Shown here: in pieces, positions 17,164 to 26,186 of the stretch
Layout of the letters: every line of letters begins with the position of its first letter
How positions within the stretch are numbered: the first letter of the stretch is position 1
Source of the DNA: DSVQ01 sp964484765
GTDB lineage: Bacteria; Planctomycetota; Planctomycetia; Planctomycetales; Planctomycetaceae
DNA: 64,000 nt
Direction: 5' to 3'
NCBI GenBank assembly: GCA_964484765.1
Contig: CAZAGI010000032.1
Span: 1 to 64,000 of the forward strand
Made by a program: the position numbers and the translations under genes
Notes under the pieces: generated by a model
Told to the model about the DNA's origin: nothing
Database searches by the model: none
What the model saw: only the letters and a program-made list of their open reading frames with translations

Positions 17164-19338
17164 ATGGCGGAAAACCAAGCGGTCTGGGGCATCGAAATCG
17201 GTCAGGCCGGCCTGAAGGCCATCAAGCTTCGTTATTCCGAAGCGGCCCATCAAGTGCTGGCTGTGGCTTTCGATTATGTCCCGCATCCGAAACTGCTCAG
17301 CCAGCCGGATGCTGTGCCGGACGAATTGATTCGGCAGGCGCTCGACACGTTTCTCGGCCGGAATAAGCTGGAAAACGATCTCGTCGCGATCAGCTTGCCC
17401 GGTCAAACGGCCCTGGCGAAATTCATCCAGTTGCCGCCGGTGGAAGAAAGCCGTGTTGCCGAAATCATCAAGTACGAAGCCAAGCAGCAGATCCCGTTCG
17501 CGCTCGAAGACGTGATCTGGGACTACCAGCCCCTCGGTGGCGGCGCGGCGGAGAGCGGCTTCCTGCTCGATGCCGAAGTCGGTTTGTTCGCGATGAAAAA
17601 GGAACAGGTGCATCATCACCTGAAACCATTCCTTGACCGCAAGATTGAAGTCGAACTGGTGCAGATCGCGCCGCTGGGCACGTTCAATTTTCTGTGTTAC
17701 GACCGGATGGGCATTCGCAAAGACGCACCACGGCCGGAAATTGAGGACTATTCCGTCGTCCTCGACATGGGGGCCGACAACACCACCTTGCTGGTGACCA
17801 ACGGCAAGAAGATCTGGATCCGCAACGTCCCGATCGGCGGGAATCACTTCACCCGCGCCTTGACGAAGGAAATGAAACTCACCTTCGCCAAGGCGGAACA
17901 CCTGAAGTGTAACGCCACGAAGTCTCCCGACCCCCGCGCCGTATTCCAGGCTTTGCGCCCGGTGTTCAATGATTATGTCGCTGAAATTCAGCGGTCGATC
18001 GGCTTCTTCGCCAACGTGAACCGCAATGCAAAAATCGGCCGGCTGATTGGCGTCGGCAATGGCTTCAAGCTGGCCGGTCTGCAGAAATTCCTGCAGCAGA
18101 ACCTGCAATACGAAGTCGAACGCGTCGACCATTTTCAGGGGGCTGTCGGCGATCAGGTGCTCACGGCACCGCTGTTCCAGGACAACCTGTTGACCTTTGT
18201 GGTGCCTTACGGATTGGCGCTGCAAGGACTCCAGCTCACCGACATTCGCACGACATTGCTGCCCCGTGAAATCGCGATGGCGCGAAAGATTCGCCGTAAG
18301 AAGCCATGGGCGGCAGCCACCGCGGCGTCGTTACTCATCGGCATGGCGGCGTCCACCGCGGGGTATGGAAGTGTGTTTCGCTCCGTCAGCGAGGCACGGT
18401 TCGGCGAAGCGGAAAAGAAAGCGAAAGATCTCGAAAACACGGTGAATGGCCTGAAAGGCAAGTACACCGCGGAAGAAGGCCGGAATTCCAGCGCGAAAGC
18501 GGCGGGAGATAAGCTCGTTGCCACGTTGCCGACGCGCGAGTTGTGGCTGGAAGTTTACAAGGCCATTGATGAGTGTCTGCCGCGTGATATCGGTAAGCAA
18601 CTCGATGAGGCCGACATTATGCGAATGCACCGGATCTCGCTGGAAGGCGTGACCTGCAAGAAATATGACGACCTGTCCACGTGGTACGGGGCGCTCAAGG
18701 AAGACTTGAAGACCTACATGCGTAAGGAAGACGCGGAAGCCGGTCCCACCGGCGTTGGTTATGTTTTCACCCTGCAAGGCCACCATTATCACAATGACCC
18801 GACCGATCTCATCCACGGTTCGGGCCAGAACTACGTGAACGCCACGTTGCTGGAGAACCTAAAGAAAGATCAGATCGAAATCAAAGATCCGTTGAACGGT
18901 AACCCGATTGGCAAGGTCGATGTTCGCCGACTGGGAATCACGCACTCGATTCCCGTCTGGGCGCCCGCCTCGAAAGAGGTGCAGTTCTATCCCCACGGTC
19001 GGCCAGGCTCGCGCCGGACAGTCGCGGGCGGTTTTGGAGCGGGCGGCGGGTTCCCCGGAGGACAGGACGGGTTCGCCCCGCCGGCCGGCGGTGGTTTGAC
19101 CCCGACCGGCCGCGGGTTCCCCAGCAGCACGCCGGGCGGGGGACTCTCGACGTTAAGCGCTGACGATGACCGGACCGGCTCAAAGCCAATTGCCATCAAA
19201 CTGACACAATTCCGCATTGAATTTGCCTGGAAACCAACTCCCGTGGCGGCACGTCCACCGCTGGTGTCACCAGAGGCCGCGGCCGATCCGGCCGCCGCAA
19301 CGCCAGACGCCGCTGCTGAGGCCCCGCCGAAATCGTAA
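17164..19338 (+). CDS. PilM-PilN-like fusion, type IV pilus/secretion inner-membrane platform
   Basis: A 724-residue protein. Residues 1 to about 365 are a PilM actin-like/SHS2 domain (WGIEIGQAGLKAIKL at the N-terminus, VVLDMGADNTTLLV for the second phosphate loop). A transmembrane helix lies near 378-398 (AAATAASLLIGMAAS), followed by a coiled-coil and periplasmic region and a Gly/Pro/Ala-rich tail. In most bacteria PilM is cytoplasmic and binds the N-terminus of a separate PilN; here the anchor and periplasmic part are fused to it. AAGAGG seven bases upstream supports the ATG. The next two genes on the strand look like the rest of the platform. Confidence 0.85.
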   Translation: MAENQAVWGIEIGQAGLKAIKLRYSEAAHQVLAVAFDYVPHPKLLSQPDAVPDELIRQALDTFLGRNKLENDLVAISLPGQTALAKFIQLPPVEESRVAEIIKYEAKQQIPFALEDVIWDYQPLGGGAAESGFLLDAEVGLFAMKKEQVHHHLKPFLDRKIEVELVQIAPLGTFNFLCYDRMGIRKDAPRPEIEDYSVVLDMGADNTTLLVTNGKKIWIRNVPIGGNHFTRALTKEMKLTFAKAEHLKCNATKSPDPRAVFQALRPVFNDYVAEIQRSIGFFANVNRNAKIGRLIGVGNGFKLAGLQKFLQQNLQYEVERVDHFQGAVGDQVLTAPLFQDNLLTFVVPYGLALQGLQLTDIRTTLLPREIAMARKIRRKKPWAAATAASLLIGMAASTAGYGSVFRSVSEARFGEAEKKAKDLENTVNGLKGKYTAEEGRNSSAKAAGDKLVATLPTRELWLEVYKAIDECLPRDIGKQLDEADIMRMHRISLEGVTCKKYDDLSTWYGALKEDLKTYMRKEDAEAGPTGVGYVFTLQGHHYHNDPTDLIHGSGQNYVNATLLENLKKDQIEIKDPLNGNPIGKVDVRRLGITHSIPVWAPASKEVQFYPHGRPGSRRTVAGGFGAGGGFPGGQDGFAPPAGGGLTPTGRGFPSSTPGGGLSTLSADDDRTGSKPIAIKLTQFRIEFAWKPTPVAARPPLVSPEAAADPAAATPDAAAEAPPKS

Positions 19339-19425
19339 TGCCCGAGTGTGTGGGTGCAGCCGCTCGTGACTGAACCAAATTGTCGTGACATTCGTTAGAA
19401 ATCAATCGCCCTGAAGGGTGCGGCT

Positions 19426-21177
19426 ATGGAACAACTCAAAGAGATTCTGAAATTCAAGTTCTGGATCCTGCTGGGTGTCGGCATCATCCTGACCTTCACT
19501 GGCTGGTGGATGGCCACAGGGGCGCTGGCAGCCACCATTAAGACCCGGAAAGATGTCCTCAGCAAAGTCGAGGGAAGCATTCCCTCGTCGCCGCAGACGA
19601 TTCCGAATGACCGCTGGTCATCGGAATTGTCGAAGCTGAACGAGCAGCAGGAAGCGCTGGTCACCACGGCGACGCGGGAACTTTGGGAACGGCAGAAGGC
19701 ACGGATGTTCTGGCCGCCGAATGTCGAGCAATTCGCGAAGGAAATCCCGTATCGCGGAGAGTTCCCCACGTATGCCCGCAATCTGTTTCGAACGAATTAT
19801 CCGATTGAAGCGGAGCGGGTCTGGCAGTTGGTTCGCCCGGTGAAAAAGTTTGATGGCTCGGGCATCGTGGAGTTTCCGGGAACGAAGTTTCCCATGCGAC
19901 GATGGGGGGAACTGGCTCCAACCTCCGCGGAAATGTGGGACTCGATGGAAGACTTCTGGCTGTTGGAGCCGTTGCTGGAAGCCATTCGCGACCTGAACGG
20001 CGATGAAACGGCCACGCGCATGGATGCAGCCGTGTACGTGATCGACCGCTTCGAACTTGTCGGCGGGCAGCGCGGACAACCGATTAGCGCGCCGACCACC
20101 GGTCAAGGGGGAATGGATGGCAGCGGCGCCCTCATGGGTGACGCGGGAATGCTGGGAGGCGGCGGGGGAGCCGGCCCGATGGGCGGCCGCGACATGATGG
20201 GAGGCGGAAATCTCGCTGGGGCCAAGTTCGCGACGGTTTCCGCCGATTTCAACTACAAAGAAGAGTTCGGTGACGGGGGCGACCCGCCCTGGCAATCGGG
20301 TGGTCGCGGGGGGATGCCGATGGGCGGCACCCTCGGTTCCGGAGCATCGGTGGGCTTCGCGGAGGACGATGGTGCCGCTCCCGCTGCCGCCAGTCCGACG
20401 GAGTCGAACTACCGCCGTTATGTCGACGACGACGAATCGCTGCCGTATCGCACGCGCGGGTTCTACTTGTCCGTGATCATGGATCATCGCCGCGTGCCGG
20501 AACTGATCGCCGCGCTGACGGCGAACGGCAAGTCTGACTGGCCGGTTGAAATCGTCCGCGTGCAGGTTGCCCGGATTAATTCTGACGACAGCGATATGGG
20601 ACAACCCGGCGGCACGATGGCCGGAGGAATGATGCCTGGCAGCAGTCTCCCCCCTGCCGGTGCTGGCCGTTTTGCCGATGTCGATGACCTTCAGAATACC
20701 GGCTCTCCGATGCCGTTCGCAGAAGGGAGTGGTTCCGCCCCCGGATTCGATGGTGGGCTGCAAGGAGCCACCGGTTTCCCGTCCGAACAGGCACCGATGT
20801 CCGATGACGACCTGGGACTCCCCGCCGTCCCGCAGAACAACCCGGCGACATTCCAGAATGTGCTCCGTGATCCGTTTGTTGCTAAGGTTGCGTTGTGTGG
20901 ATTGATCTACCTCTACAAGCCCGTTGAACCGCCACCCGCGGCCGAAACCACGCCGCCAACTGAAACCCCGGCGACTGATGCCACCACAGGCGAACCCACT
21001 GCCGCTGAAGGCATGCCGGCCGAAGGAGCAGCTCCCGCCGAAGGGGCTCCCGCTCCGACGGAAACGCCGGCAACACCCGACGAAACGGGCGCTCATCCCG
21101 CGAAAACGGAAGAGCCCACCGACGCTCCGGCACCGACTGATCCCGCCGAGCCTAAGCCTGACCCGCCGGCGCGCTAG
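19426..21177 (+). CDS. Membrane-anchored protein, PilO-like position
   Basis: A 583-residue protein not recognised as a named family. A single transmembrane helix lies at about 10-32 (FWILLGVGIILTFTGWWM), followed by a helical region, two folded segments, Gly/Met-rich linkers (residues about 225-265) and a Pro/Thr/Glu/Ala-rich C-terminal tail. The topology, a short cytoplasmic N-terminus plus one helix plus a periplasmic part, and its place directly after a PilM-PilN fusion suggest the PilO role in an alignment complex. The gap to the upstream gene is 87 bases. The assignment rests on context and topology, not sequence similarity. Confidence 0.65.
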   Translation: MEQLKEILKFKFWILLGVGIILTFTGWWMATGALAATIKTRKDVLSKVEGSIPSSPQTIPNDRWSSELSKLNEQQEALVTTATRELWERQKARMFWPPNVEQFAKEIPYRGEFPTYARNLFRTNYPIEAERVWQLVRPVKKFDGSGIVEFPGTKFPMRRWGELAPTSAEMWDSMEDFWLLEPLLEAIRDLNGDETATRMDAAVYVIDRFELVGGQRGQPISAPTTGQGGMDGSGALMGDAGMLGGGGGAGPMGGRDMMGGGNLAGAKFATVSADFNYKEEFGDGGDPPWQSGGRGGMPMGGTLGSGASVGFAEDDGAAPAAASPTESNYRRYVDDDESLPYRTRGFYLSVIMDHRRVPELIAALTANGKSDWPVEIVRVQVARINSDDSDMGQPGGTMAGGMMPGSSLPPAGAGRFADVDDLQNTGSPMPFAEGSGSAPGFDGGLQGATGFPSEQAPMSDDDLGLPAVPQNNPATFQNVLRDPFVAKVALCGLIYLYKPVEPPPAAETTPPTETPATDATTGEPTAAEGMPAEGAAPAEGAPAPTETPATPDETGAHPAKTEEPTDAPAPTDPAEPKPDPPAR

Positions 21178-21301
21178 CCGCCCGGCAATGTCCTTCACGT
21201 GGTATTTTGCCTTCGAACCCCTGTGCCCAGTTTGCCTTCGCCATCGATCTCGTCGCTGCCGGAATCGCGTCGCGAGGTCCCAGATTCTCAAGAGGATCGA
21301 C

Positions 21302-23587
21302 ATGAAGAAATTCAACTTCAAAGCCTTCTTCGTGGATCACGGAGAGAAGATTGGATTCGGCGTCGGCCTGTTGCTGGTGCTCTTCGTGCTGACGGGAAGC
21401 GACTGGTTCCCCTATGCGAAGGCCCCGGAAGAAATCATCGTGAAAGCCGAGCAGGCCAAGCGCACGATCGACGGCAACACCTGGCCCGACGACGTCCGCA
21501 AAGGCTTTTCGATTCGCGATTACGGGCAGAACATTCGCGAACTGCGCGGCCCGCTGGCCACGACGGCCTACGACTATTCGACGCCGTTGTGGCATCCGTT
21601 GTACCGACCGCAGCAACTCGCGAAAGACCCCGAGTTTCTGGCAGTGATCGATCTCGATGCCAAAGCGGGTGAATTTGTGATGGCAGTCGCTCCCAAACTG
21701 GAAGTTGATCCGACGAAGACACCCACAGGCGAAGAACTAGCGACAACGGCGCCTGTCACCACCGGAGATGATGAGTTTGCTCCCTCGCGGCCGGCAGCGG
21801 GCAACCCGTTTGCCGGGCCGGGGCTCGGCATGGCTGGCCCGAATTCCGGAGCCCCCGGCAGTGCCCCGATGGGGTTTAACGGATTCGCCGATGAGGATGA
21901 GGAAAACCGGTTCCGGCGAGGTGGTGGTCCGGGAATGGGGATGGCCGGGCCTGGAATGGGGATGGCGGGTCCGGGGATGGGAATGATGGGCCTGGAAGGC
22001 GAATCGGCCATCGGTGGATTCGGCGGTTCCGCGCTGGCACCCGGGGTCACCGGCCGCGGGGAACGCTTCGTCGCCGTCCGCGGGGTCTGGCCGGTCTGGC
22101 AGCAGTTACAGAAATATCGCACCGCGCTGAACCTGCAATCGCCGAACGATGCGCGAGCGCTGCTGGAAATCACGGACTTTGTTCTGGAACGTAAAACCGC
22201 CACCGCCGGGTCTGATCCCTGGGCAGGCGAATGGCAGGAAATCGATATTTCTCGCGCCAAAGAAATCCTTACCGAGTGCCCCGATTTTGATATCGACACG
22301 TTCGATCCACGTCTGGTTGACGTAACGATCACGATGCCGTTGCCGAAGCGCATCACCGGCAAGTGGGGCGACTTTGCAACCCATGAGCAGATCAAGCAGT
22401 TCAAGCTCTCCGATGCCGATATGGCAAAGGAATTGAAACTCCAGGACCGCCTGATGCGGGAATACGAGAAGATGAAAGAACGACTGCCGCAAAAGCCCAA
22501 GCCCCGTGGCGGTTTTGCGGGGACGCAGGCCAATTTCCGCGGCATGGCGGATTCGATCTTCGCGTCAGCGGATGGGACGAGAGCGTTTAACACCAGCATG
22601 AACAACTTTATCGAAAACGATCCATCCAGCATGGGGATGGGACCGGGCATGGGGATGGGGATGACGGGCAGCGGTCCGGGAGGCAAGCTGACCCCGCCCG
22701 ATATCAAAGCCCGCCTGCAAGCCGCCGAACGGTTGTTCCTCTTCCGTTACTTCGATTTCGACGTGCGTCCCGGTTATGCCTACCGTTATCGCGTCAAACT
22801 GAAACTGCGAAATCCGAACTACCAGCGGAAGCAGGATGAGGTGATTGACAAATCCGTCGCCGAAGGCGAATTCCGCGAAACGGACTGGAGCACAGATTCG
22901 ACCGTGGCCGTGGTGCCGGAAACGACTCACTACTTCCTGAAAAACGTCTTCCTCGATCCGGTGCAGGAAGCGGCCCGCTCGGCGTCGAAGACCATCGCCA
23001 ATCTCAAGATTTACCAGTGGGATCGGTCGGTAGGCACCATGATCGCCGATACGATCCAGGTGAAGTCGATTGGTCAGTTCCTGGGAGAAAAGCGCAAGAC
23101 CTGGCAACTGGATGTCGCCAAGCCGTCGTTCCTGGAAAAAGACGTCACCTTCGAAACCGAGGATCTCTACCTCGATGGACTGGGCGACCTGCGGATGACC
23201 TTCGACGACCATAAAGATCTGAAGATCTCATCGGAACGTAAAGGCATGTTGGGCCTCAACGCCACGGCGGTGGTGATGACTGAAGCCGGTGAATTGAAAG
23301 CCATCTCGCCCGGCAACAATCCCGATGAGGAAAAGCAGGCGCAAAACCGCGTCGACCGCGAACGGGCGCACTTTGAAAGTATCAAGGGCAAAGAGGCCGC
23401 CGCGGCGAATCCGTTGGATGGCGGGGCATACCCGGGATCATCGGGGATGCTGGAAGGAGAAACCCCGGGGATGTTCAGCGGTGCTCCCGGTGGCAAGAAG
23501 GGCAGAGGCGCCTCCCGGCCGAATCCGCGGAAGGCCGGCGCATCCTTTGGATCTTCTGCCTCAGAAGGCATGATGCGGGGCCGGTAG
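21302..23587 (+). CDS. Membrane-anchored protein with Gly-Met-rich repeats, pilus locus
   Basis: A 761-residue protein, unrecognised. A short basic N-terminus (MKKFNFKAFF) precedes a transmembrane helix at about 18-34 (FGVGLLLVLFVLTG). A periplasmic part follows with a low-complexity Gly-Pro-Gly-Met section: three perfect GPGMGMA-type repeats begin at residue 209 and another GMGPGMGMGM run lies near 447. A later domain contains FDFDVRPGYAYRYRVKLKLRN. It is the third gene of the pilM cluster and shares the one-helix design of its neighbour. The frame is open upstream to 20924, but that part overlaps the previous gene and the ATG at 21302 gives a clean membrane anchor. Confidence 0.7.
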   Translation: MKKFNFKAFFVDHGEKIGFGVGLLLVLFVLTGSDWFPYAKAPEEIIVKAEQAKRTIDGNTWPDDVRKGFSIRDYGQNIRELRGPLATTAYDYSTPLWHPLYRPQQLAKDPEFLAVIDLDAKAGEFVMAVAPKLEVDPTKTPTGEELATTAPVTTGDDEFAPSRPAAGNPFAGPGLGMAGPNSGAPGSAPMGFNGFADEDEENRFRRGGGPGMGMAGPGMGMAGPGMGMMGLEGESAIGGFGGSALAPGVTGRGERFVAVRGVWPVWQQLQKYRTALNLQSPNDARALLEITDFVLERKTATAGSDPWAGEWQEIDISRAKEILTECPDFDIDTFDPRLVDVTITMPLPKRITGKWGDFATHEQIKQFKLSDADMAKELKLQDRLMREYEKMKERLPQKPKPRGGFAGTQANFRGMADSIFASADGTRAFNTSMNNFIENDPSSMGMGPGMGMGMTGSGPGGKLTPPDIKARLQAAERLFLFRYFDFDVRPGYAYRYRVKLKLRNPNYQRKQDEVIDKSVAEGEFRETDWSTDSTVAVVPETTHYFLKNVFLDPVQEAARSASKTIANLKIYQWDRSVGTMIADTIQVKSIGQFLGEKRKTWQLDVAKPSFLEKDVTFETEDLYLDGLGDLRMTFDDHKDLKISSERKGMLGLNATAVVMTEAGELKAISPGNNPDEEKQAQNRVDRERAHFESIKGKEAAAANPLDGGAYPGSSGMLEGETPGMFSGAPGGKKGRGASRPNPRKAGASFGSSASEGMMRGR
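21926..21988 (+). repeat. Three tandem 21-bp units encoding GPGMGMA/M
   Basis: Units at 21926-21946, 21947-21967 and 21968-21988 differ at a few bases each and encode GPGMGMA, GPGMGMA and GPGMGMM in frame. The 21-base period keeps the reading frame, so copy number can change without breaking the gene. Confidence 0.8.
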
Positions 23588-23589
23588 TG

Positions 23590-24270
23590 TTACTTCGTGA
23601 AACCGGCCAGCTTTAATGCCCGGCCATAGTCGGTTTGATGATTCAGATTCTCGAGCGTGCGCAGTTCCGGATCGACGGTTCTTAATCCGTCGACCGGAAC
23701 TTCTTTTGTCGGGACTTCGTCGAACAGGAATCGCGGGCGCAGTCGGTTGGCGGCCAGCAATCGGTTGATAGTTGCCAAGGTCGACGGCCGATACACCGCC
23801 GCCAGCGGGTGATGATAGTTGCCGTCATACGGGACCGCGATCGCGGATTCCCCGAGTTGATTGAACAGAAATTCCACGAACGCGGGCACCAGCAGCGGAA
23901 CATCGCAGCTGGTCACGTAGGCCGCATCGACATCAGCGGGCAGGACGCGGAGCCCCGCCGCTAACCCTTCCAGCGGCCCGCGCGCTGCGTGTTGATCGCG
24001 CGTGATGGCCACTGCCGGCGGCAACTCTGGGAGTTCTTGATCGACGGCCCCCACGACGACAATCCGCGTGATGGGAACGACCTGGCTCAGCAAGCGTACC
24101 ACGCGTTGCAGCATGGTTTCGTCGCCGAACGGCAACGTCGCTTTGTCGCGTCCCATCCGTGTCGATTTGCCGCCGCAGAGTACGATCGCGCCGCGTCGCA
24201 GCGGACCGCCTTCCCCGCGGCAAGATTTGTCCGAACTCGTTCCATCGGTTAGGCTGTCAGCGCGACTCAC
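23590..24270 (-). CDS. mobA: Molybdenum cofactor guanylyltransferase
   Basis: A 226-residue nucleotidyltransferase that attaches GMP to molybdopterin to form the guanine dinucleotide cofactor. The N-terminal signature LCGGKSTRMGRDKATLPFG is clear, and SCDVPLLVP is the metal-binding aspartate region. It is transcribed divergently from fhcC and converges on the pilus gene with only two bases between the stop codons. The first 25 residues are polar and not conserved, so an internal start is possible (GGPLRRGAIVLCGG marks the beginning of the fold). The need for MGD implies bis-MGD or MGD enzymes elsewhere in the genome. Confidence 0.9.
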   Translation of the reverse strand: MSRADSLTDGTSSDKSCRGEGGPLRRGAIVLCGGKSTRMGRDKATLPFGDETMLQRVVRLLSQVVPITRIVVVGAVDQELPELPPAVAITRDQHAARGPLEGLAAGLRVLPADVDAAYVTSCDVPLLVPAFVEFLFNQLGESAIAVPYDGNYHHPLAAVYRPSTLATINRLLAANRLRPRFLFDEVPTKEVPVDGLRTVDPELRTLENLNHQTDYGRALKLAGFTK

Positions 24271-24331
24271 GGTTTCGTTCCTTGCCAGCAGTCGTCTCAG
24301 ACCAACTCAGTTTAGCAGGATTCTGGCGTCT

Positions 24332-25156
24332 ATGGCTCTGCGACTCAGCTATCACGGTGAAACGACCGTCCCCGTCGAAGTGGAGGGACTGACGCCCGAC
24401 TGGGCTGCAGATAAATCACTCGCCGACATTGAACGCTTCGACATCTTCCATGGGAATCGCAAACTGCCGCTCGCGGAGATGTTCACCGTCACGGGTGATC
24501 CGACGGACCGTCGCTTCGATGTCGAAGGCAATCTCACCGGCGTGCATTGGCTGGGGGCCCACATGCGCACCGGCAGCATCCACGTGCATGGCCCCGTCGG
24601 TCGCCACCTCGGCAGCCAGATGCACGGTGGAACGATCGTGGTCGATGGCAACGCCGGGGGGTGGGTCGGCGCGGAAATGCGCAGCGGCTCGATTCATGTG
24701 CACGGCAACGCCGGCCATTTAATTGGAGCCGCGTACCGTGGTTCCGCGAAAGGCATGACCGGCGGCGTCATCCTGATTGACGGCGATGCGGGCAACGAAA
24801 TCGGCCACACCATGCGCCGCGGGCTGGTTGCAATCGGCGGCAAAGCGGGCGACATGCTGGGATTCAACATGATCGCCGGCACGGTGCTCATCTTCGGAGA
24901 ATGCGGCATTCGACCCGGAGCGGGAATGCGCCGCGGCACACTGGGACTGTTTGGTCCCAATCCGCCGCCGCTCCTGCCGAGCTTCCGGCAAGGTGCCGTG
25001 TTCTCACCCACCATCGTCCGTGTGCTGCTGCGCGATCTTCGCCAGCGCGGCTTTCGGTTTGACGACTCGCTGATCGATGGCTTGTACGACGTGCATCATG
25101 GCGATCTCGTATCTGTCGGCCGGGGAGAAATTCTGTTGCGGCACATGGCCGTGTAA
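24332..25156 (+). CDS. fhcC: Formyltransferase/hydrolase complex subunit C (FhcC/FwdC)
   Basis: A 274-residue protein made almost entirely of right-handed beta-helix repeats (GSIHVHGPVGRHLG, GGTIVVDGNAGGWVG, GSIHVHGNAGHLIG, GGVILIDGDAGNEIG). This is the GXXGXXXG pattern of formylmethanofuran dehydrogenase subunit C and glutamate synthase C-terminal domains. In methylotrophic bacteria and planctomycetes FhcC is part of the Fhc complex of the tetrahydromethanopterin C1 pathway. The ATG at 24332 gives MALRLSYHG, the family N-terminus. No fhcA, fhcB or fhcD is adjacent, but mobA is divergent and a Fae-like gene lies 11 kb away. Confidence 0.9.
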   Translation: MALRLSYHGETTVPVEVEGLTPDWAADKSLADIERFDIFHGNRKLPLAEMFTVTGDPTDRRFDVEGNLTGVHWLGAHMRTGSIHVHGPVGRHLGSQMHGGTIVVDGNAGGWVGAEMRSGSIHVHGNAGHLIGAAYRGSAKGMTGGVILIDGDAGNEIGHTMRRGLVAIGGKAGDMLGFNMIAGTVLIFGECGIRPGAGMRRGTLGLFGPNPPPLLPSFRQGAVFSPTIVRVLLRDLRQRGFRFDDSLIDGLYDVHHGDLVSVGRGEILLRHMAV

Positions 25157-25186
25157 GCAAGCAACCGCCGGAAACGGAAGGCCGCC

Positions 25187-26149
25187 ATGACTGCGGAAAT
25201 ACCGACAACCGATCCGGCGGTCACACCGCCGTCGTCTGCATCGCGAAAAGCGCCACGGTTGTGGTGGCAAGTCCTCTTGCGTGCGGGCTTGATCTTCGTG
25301 TTTGTCCCCTATGTTGCCGTCGGCGGACTGATGGTCGTCATGCAGCGGAAGCTGATTTTCGTGCCGACGAAAACCGCGCGCTTGCTGGCGAGTGAGTCCG
25401 CCACGGCCGAGCAACCCATCGACGACATCGAACTCGCCGTCGCGAACGGGATCACCTTGCACGGATGGCGCTTCCGGCCGGCGAAGGACACGGTTTCGCC
25501 ATCATCGCGAGTGGTGTTGTATTTCCCAGGAAACGCAGGCTGCCGTCGCGATCGCCTGGCTGACTGCTGTGATTTCACGACGCTCGGCTGCGAAGTGTTG
25601 CTGATGGACTACCGTGGCTACGGCGAAAACGCGGGTGAACCGTCGGAAGAACTCTTCGCGTCCGATGCCCGCCGGTTGTGGATCTATGCCACACAGGATT
25701 TGGGTTATCGCCCGGAAAATACGGTGCTCTTTGGAGAATCGCTGGGCGGGGCGGTCGCGACTCGCCTCGCAGCAGAAATGTCGCAAGCCGAAACACCACC
25801 GGCCGCATTGATCATCAACTCCACGTTCGCCTCGATGGGTGATACCGTCGCGTGGCATTATCCAGCATTTCCCTTTCGATATCTGCTGTTCGATCGCTTC
25901 CCATCGATCCGACGGCTGCCGCACGTCACCTGCCCCGTGCTTCAATTTCATGGCACAGAAGATGAAACGGTCCCGCTGGCACATGCCCAGCGATTGTTCG
26001 CGTCGGCTCCCGCCGATGCTCACGGAATCGCCAAGCGCTTCGTGACGCTCCCCGGTGCGGGGCACAACATGGTCTCGGTCGCCGACATGCACCAGGCCAT
26101 GCAGGAGTTGTTCGATCAGCTCCCGCAGGACAAACCGCGCGGGAATTGA
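25187..26149 (+). CDS. Membrane-anchored alpha/beta hydrolase
   Basis: A 320-residue serine hydrolase. One N-terminal transmembrane segment lies near 30-50 (GLIFVFVPYVAVGGLMVVM), then an alpha/beta hydrolase core with the nucleophile elbow GESLGG, an oxyanion loop YFPGNAG, an aspartate in HGTEDETVPL and a histidine in GAGHNM. This matches the BEM46/ABHD13-like family of exported or membrane-tethered esterases. Substrate unknown. It begins 30 bases after fhcC on the same strand, but a functional link is not evident. It converges on miaA. Confidence 0.85.
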   Translation: MTAEIPTTDPAVTPPSSASRKAPRLWWQVLLRAGLIFVFVPYVAVGGLMVVMQRKLIFVPTKTARLLASESATAEQPIDDIELAVANGITLHGWRFRPAKDTVSPSSRVVLYFPGNAGCRRDRLADCCDFTTLGCEVLLMDYRGYGENAGEPSEELFASDARRLWIYATQDLGYRPENTVLFGESLGGAVATRLAAEMSQAETPPAALIINSTFASMGDTVAWHYPAFPFRYLLFDRFPSIRRLPHVTCPVLQFHGTEDETVPLAHAQRLFASAPADAHGIAKRFVTLPGAGHNMVSVADMHQAMQELFDQLPQDKPRGN

Positions 26150-26186
26150 CGGCCGTGGCAGGGAAGCTAAGGACTACTTGAAGCTG

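Noticed and set aside
16939..18225. Long open frame opposite the PilM part of the fusion gene
   Set aside because: It mirrors the conserved PilM sequence and has no start context or recognisable domain.
19618..21321. 567-codon open frame on the - strand opposite the pilus gene
   Set aside because: It is Arg/Gly-rich shadow sequence without conserved motifs; the + strand frame has a membrane anchor and fits the operon.
21926..21988. Tandem 21-bp repeats considered as a CRISPR-like or minisatellite array
   Set aside because: The units are contiguous without spacers and stay in the reading frame of a coding gene.
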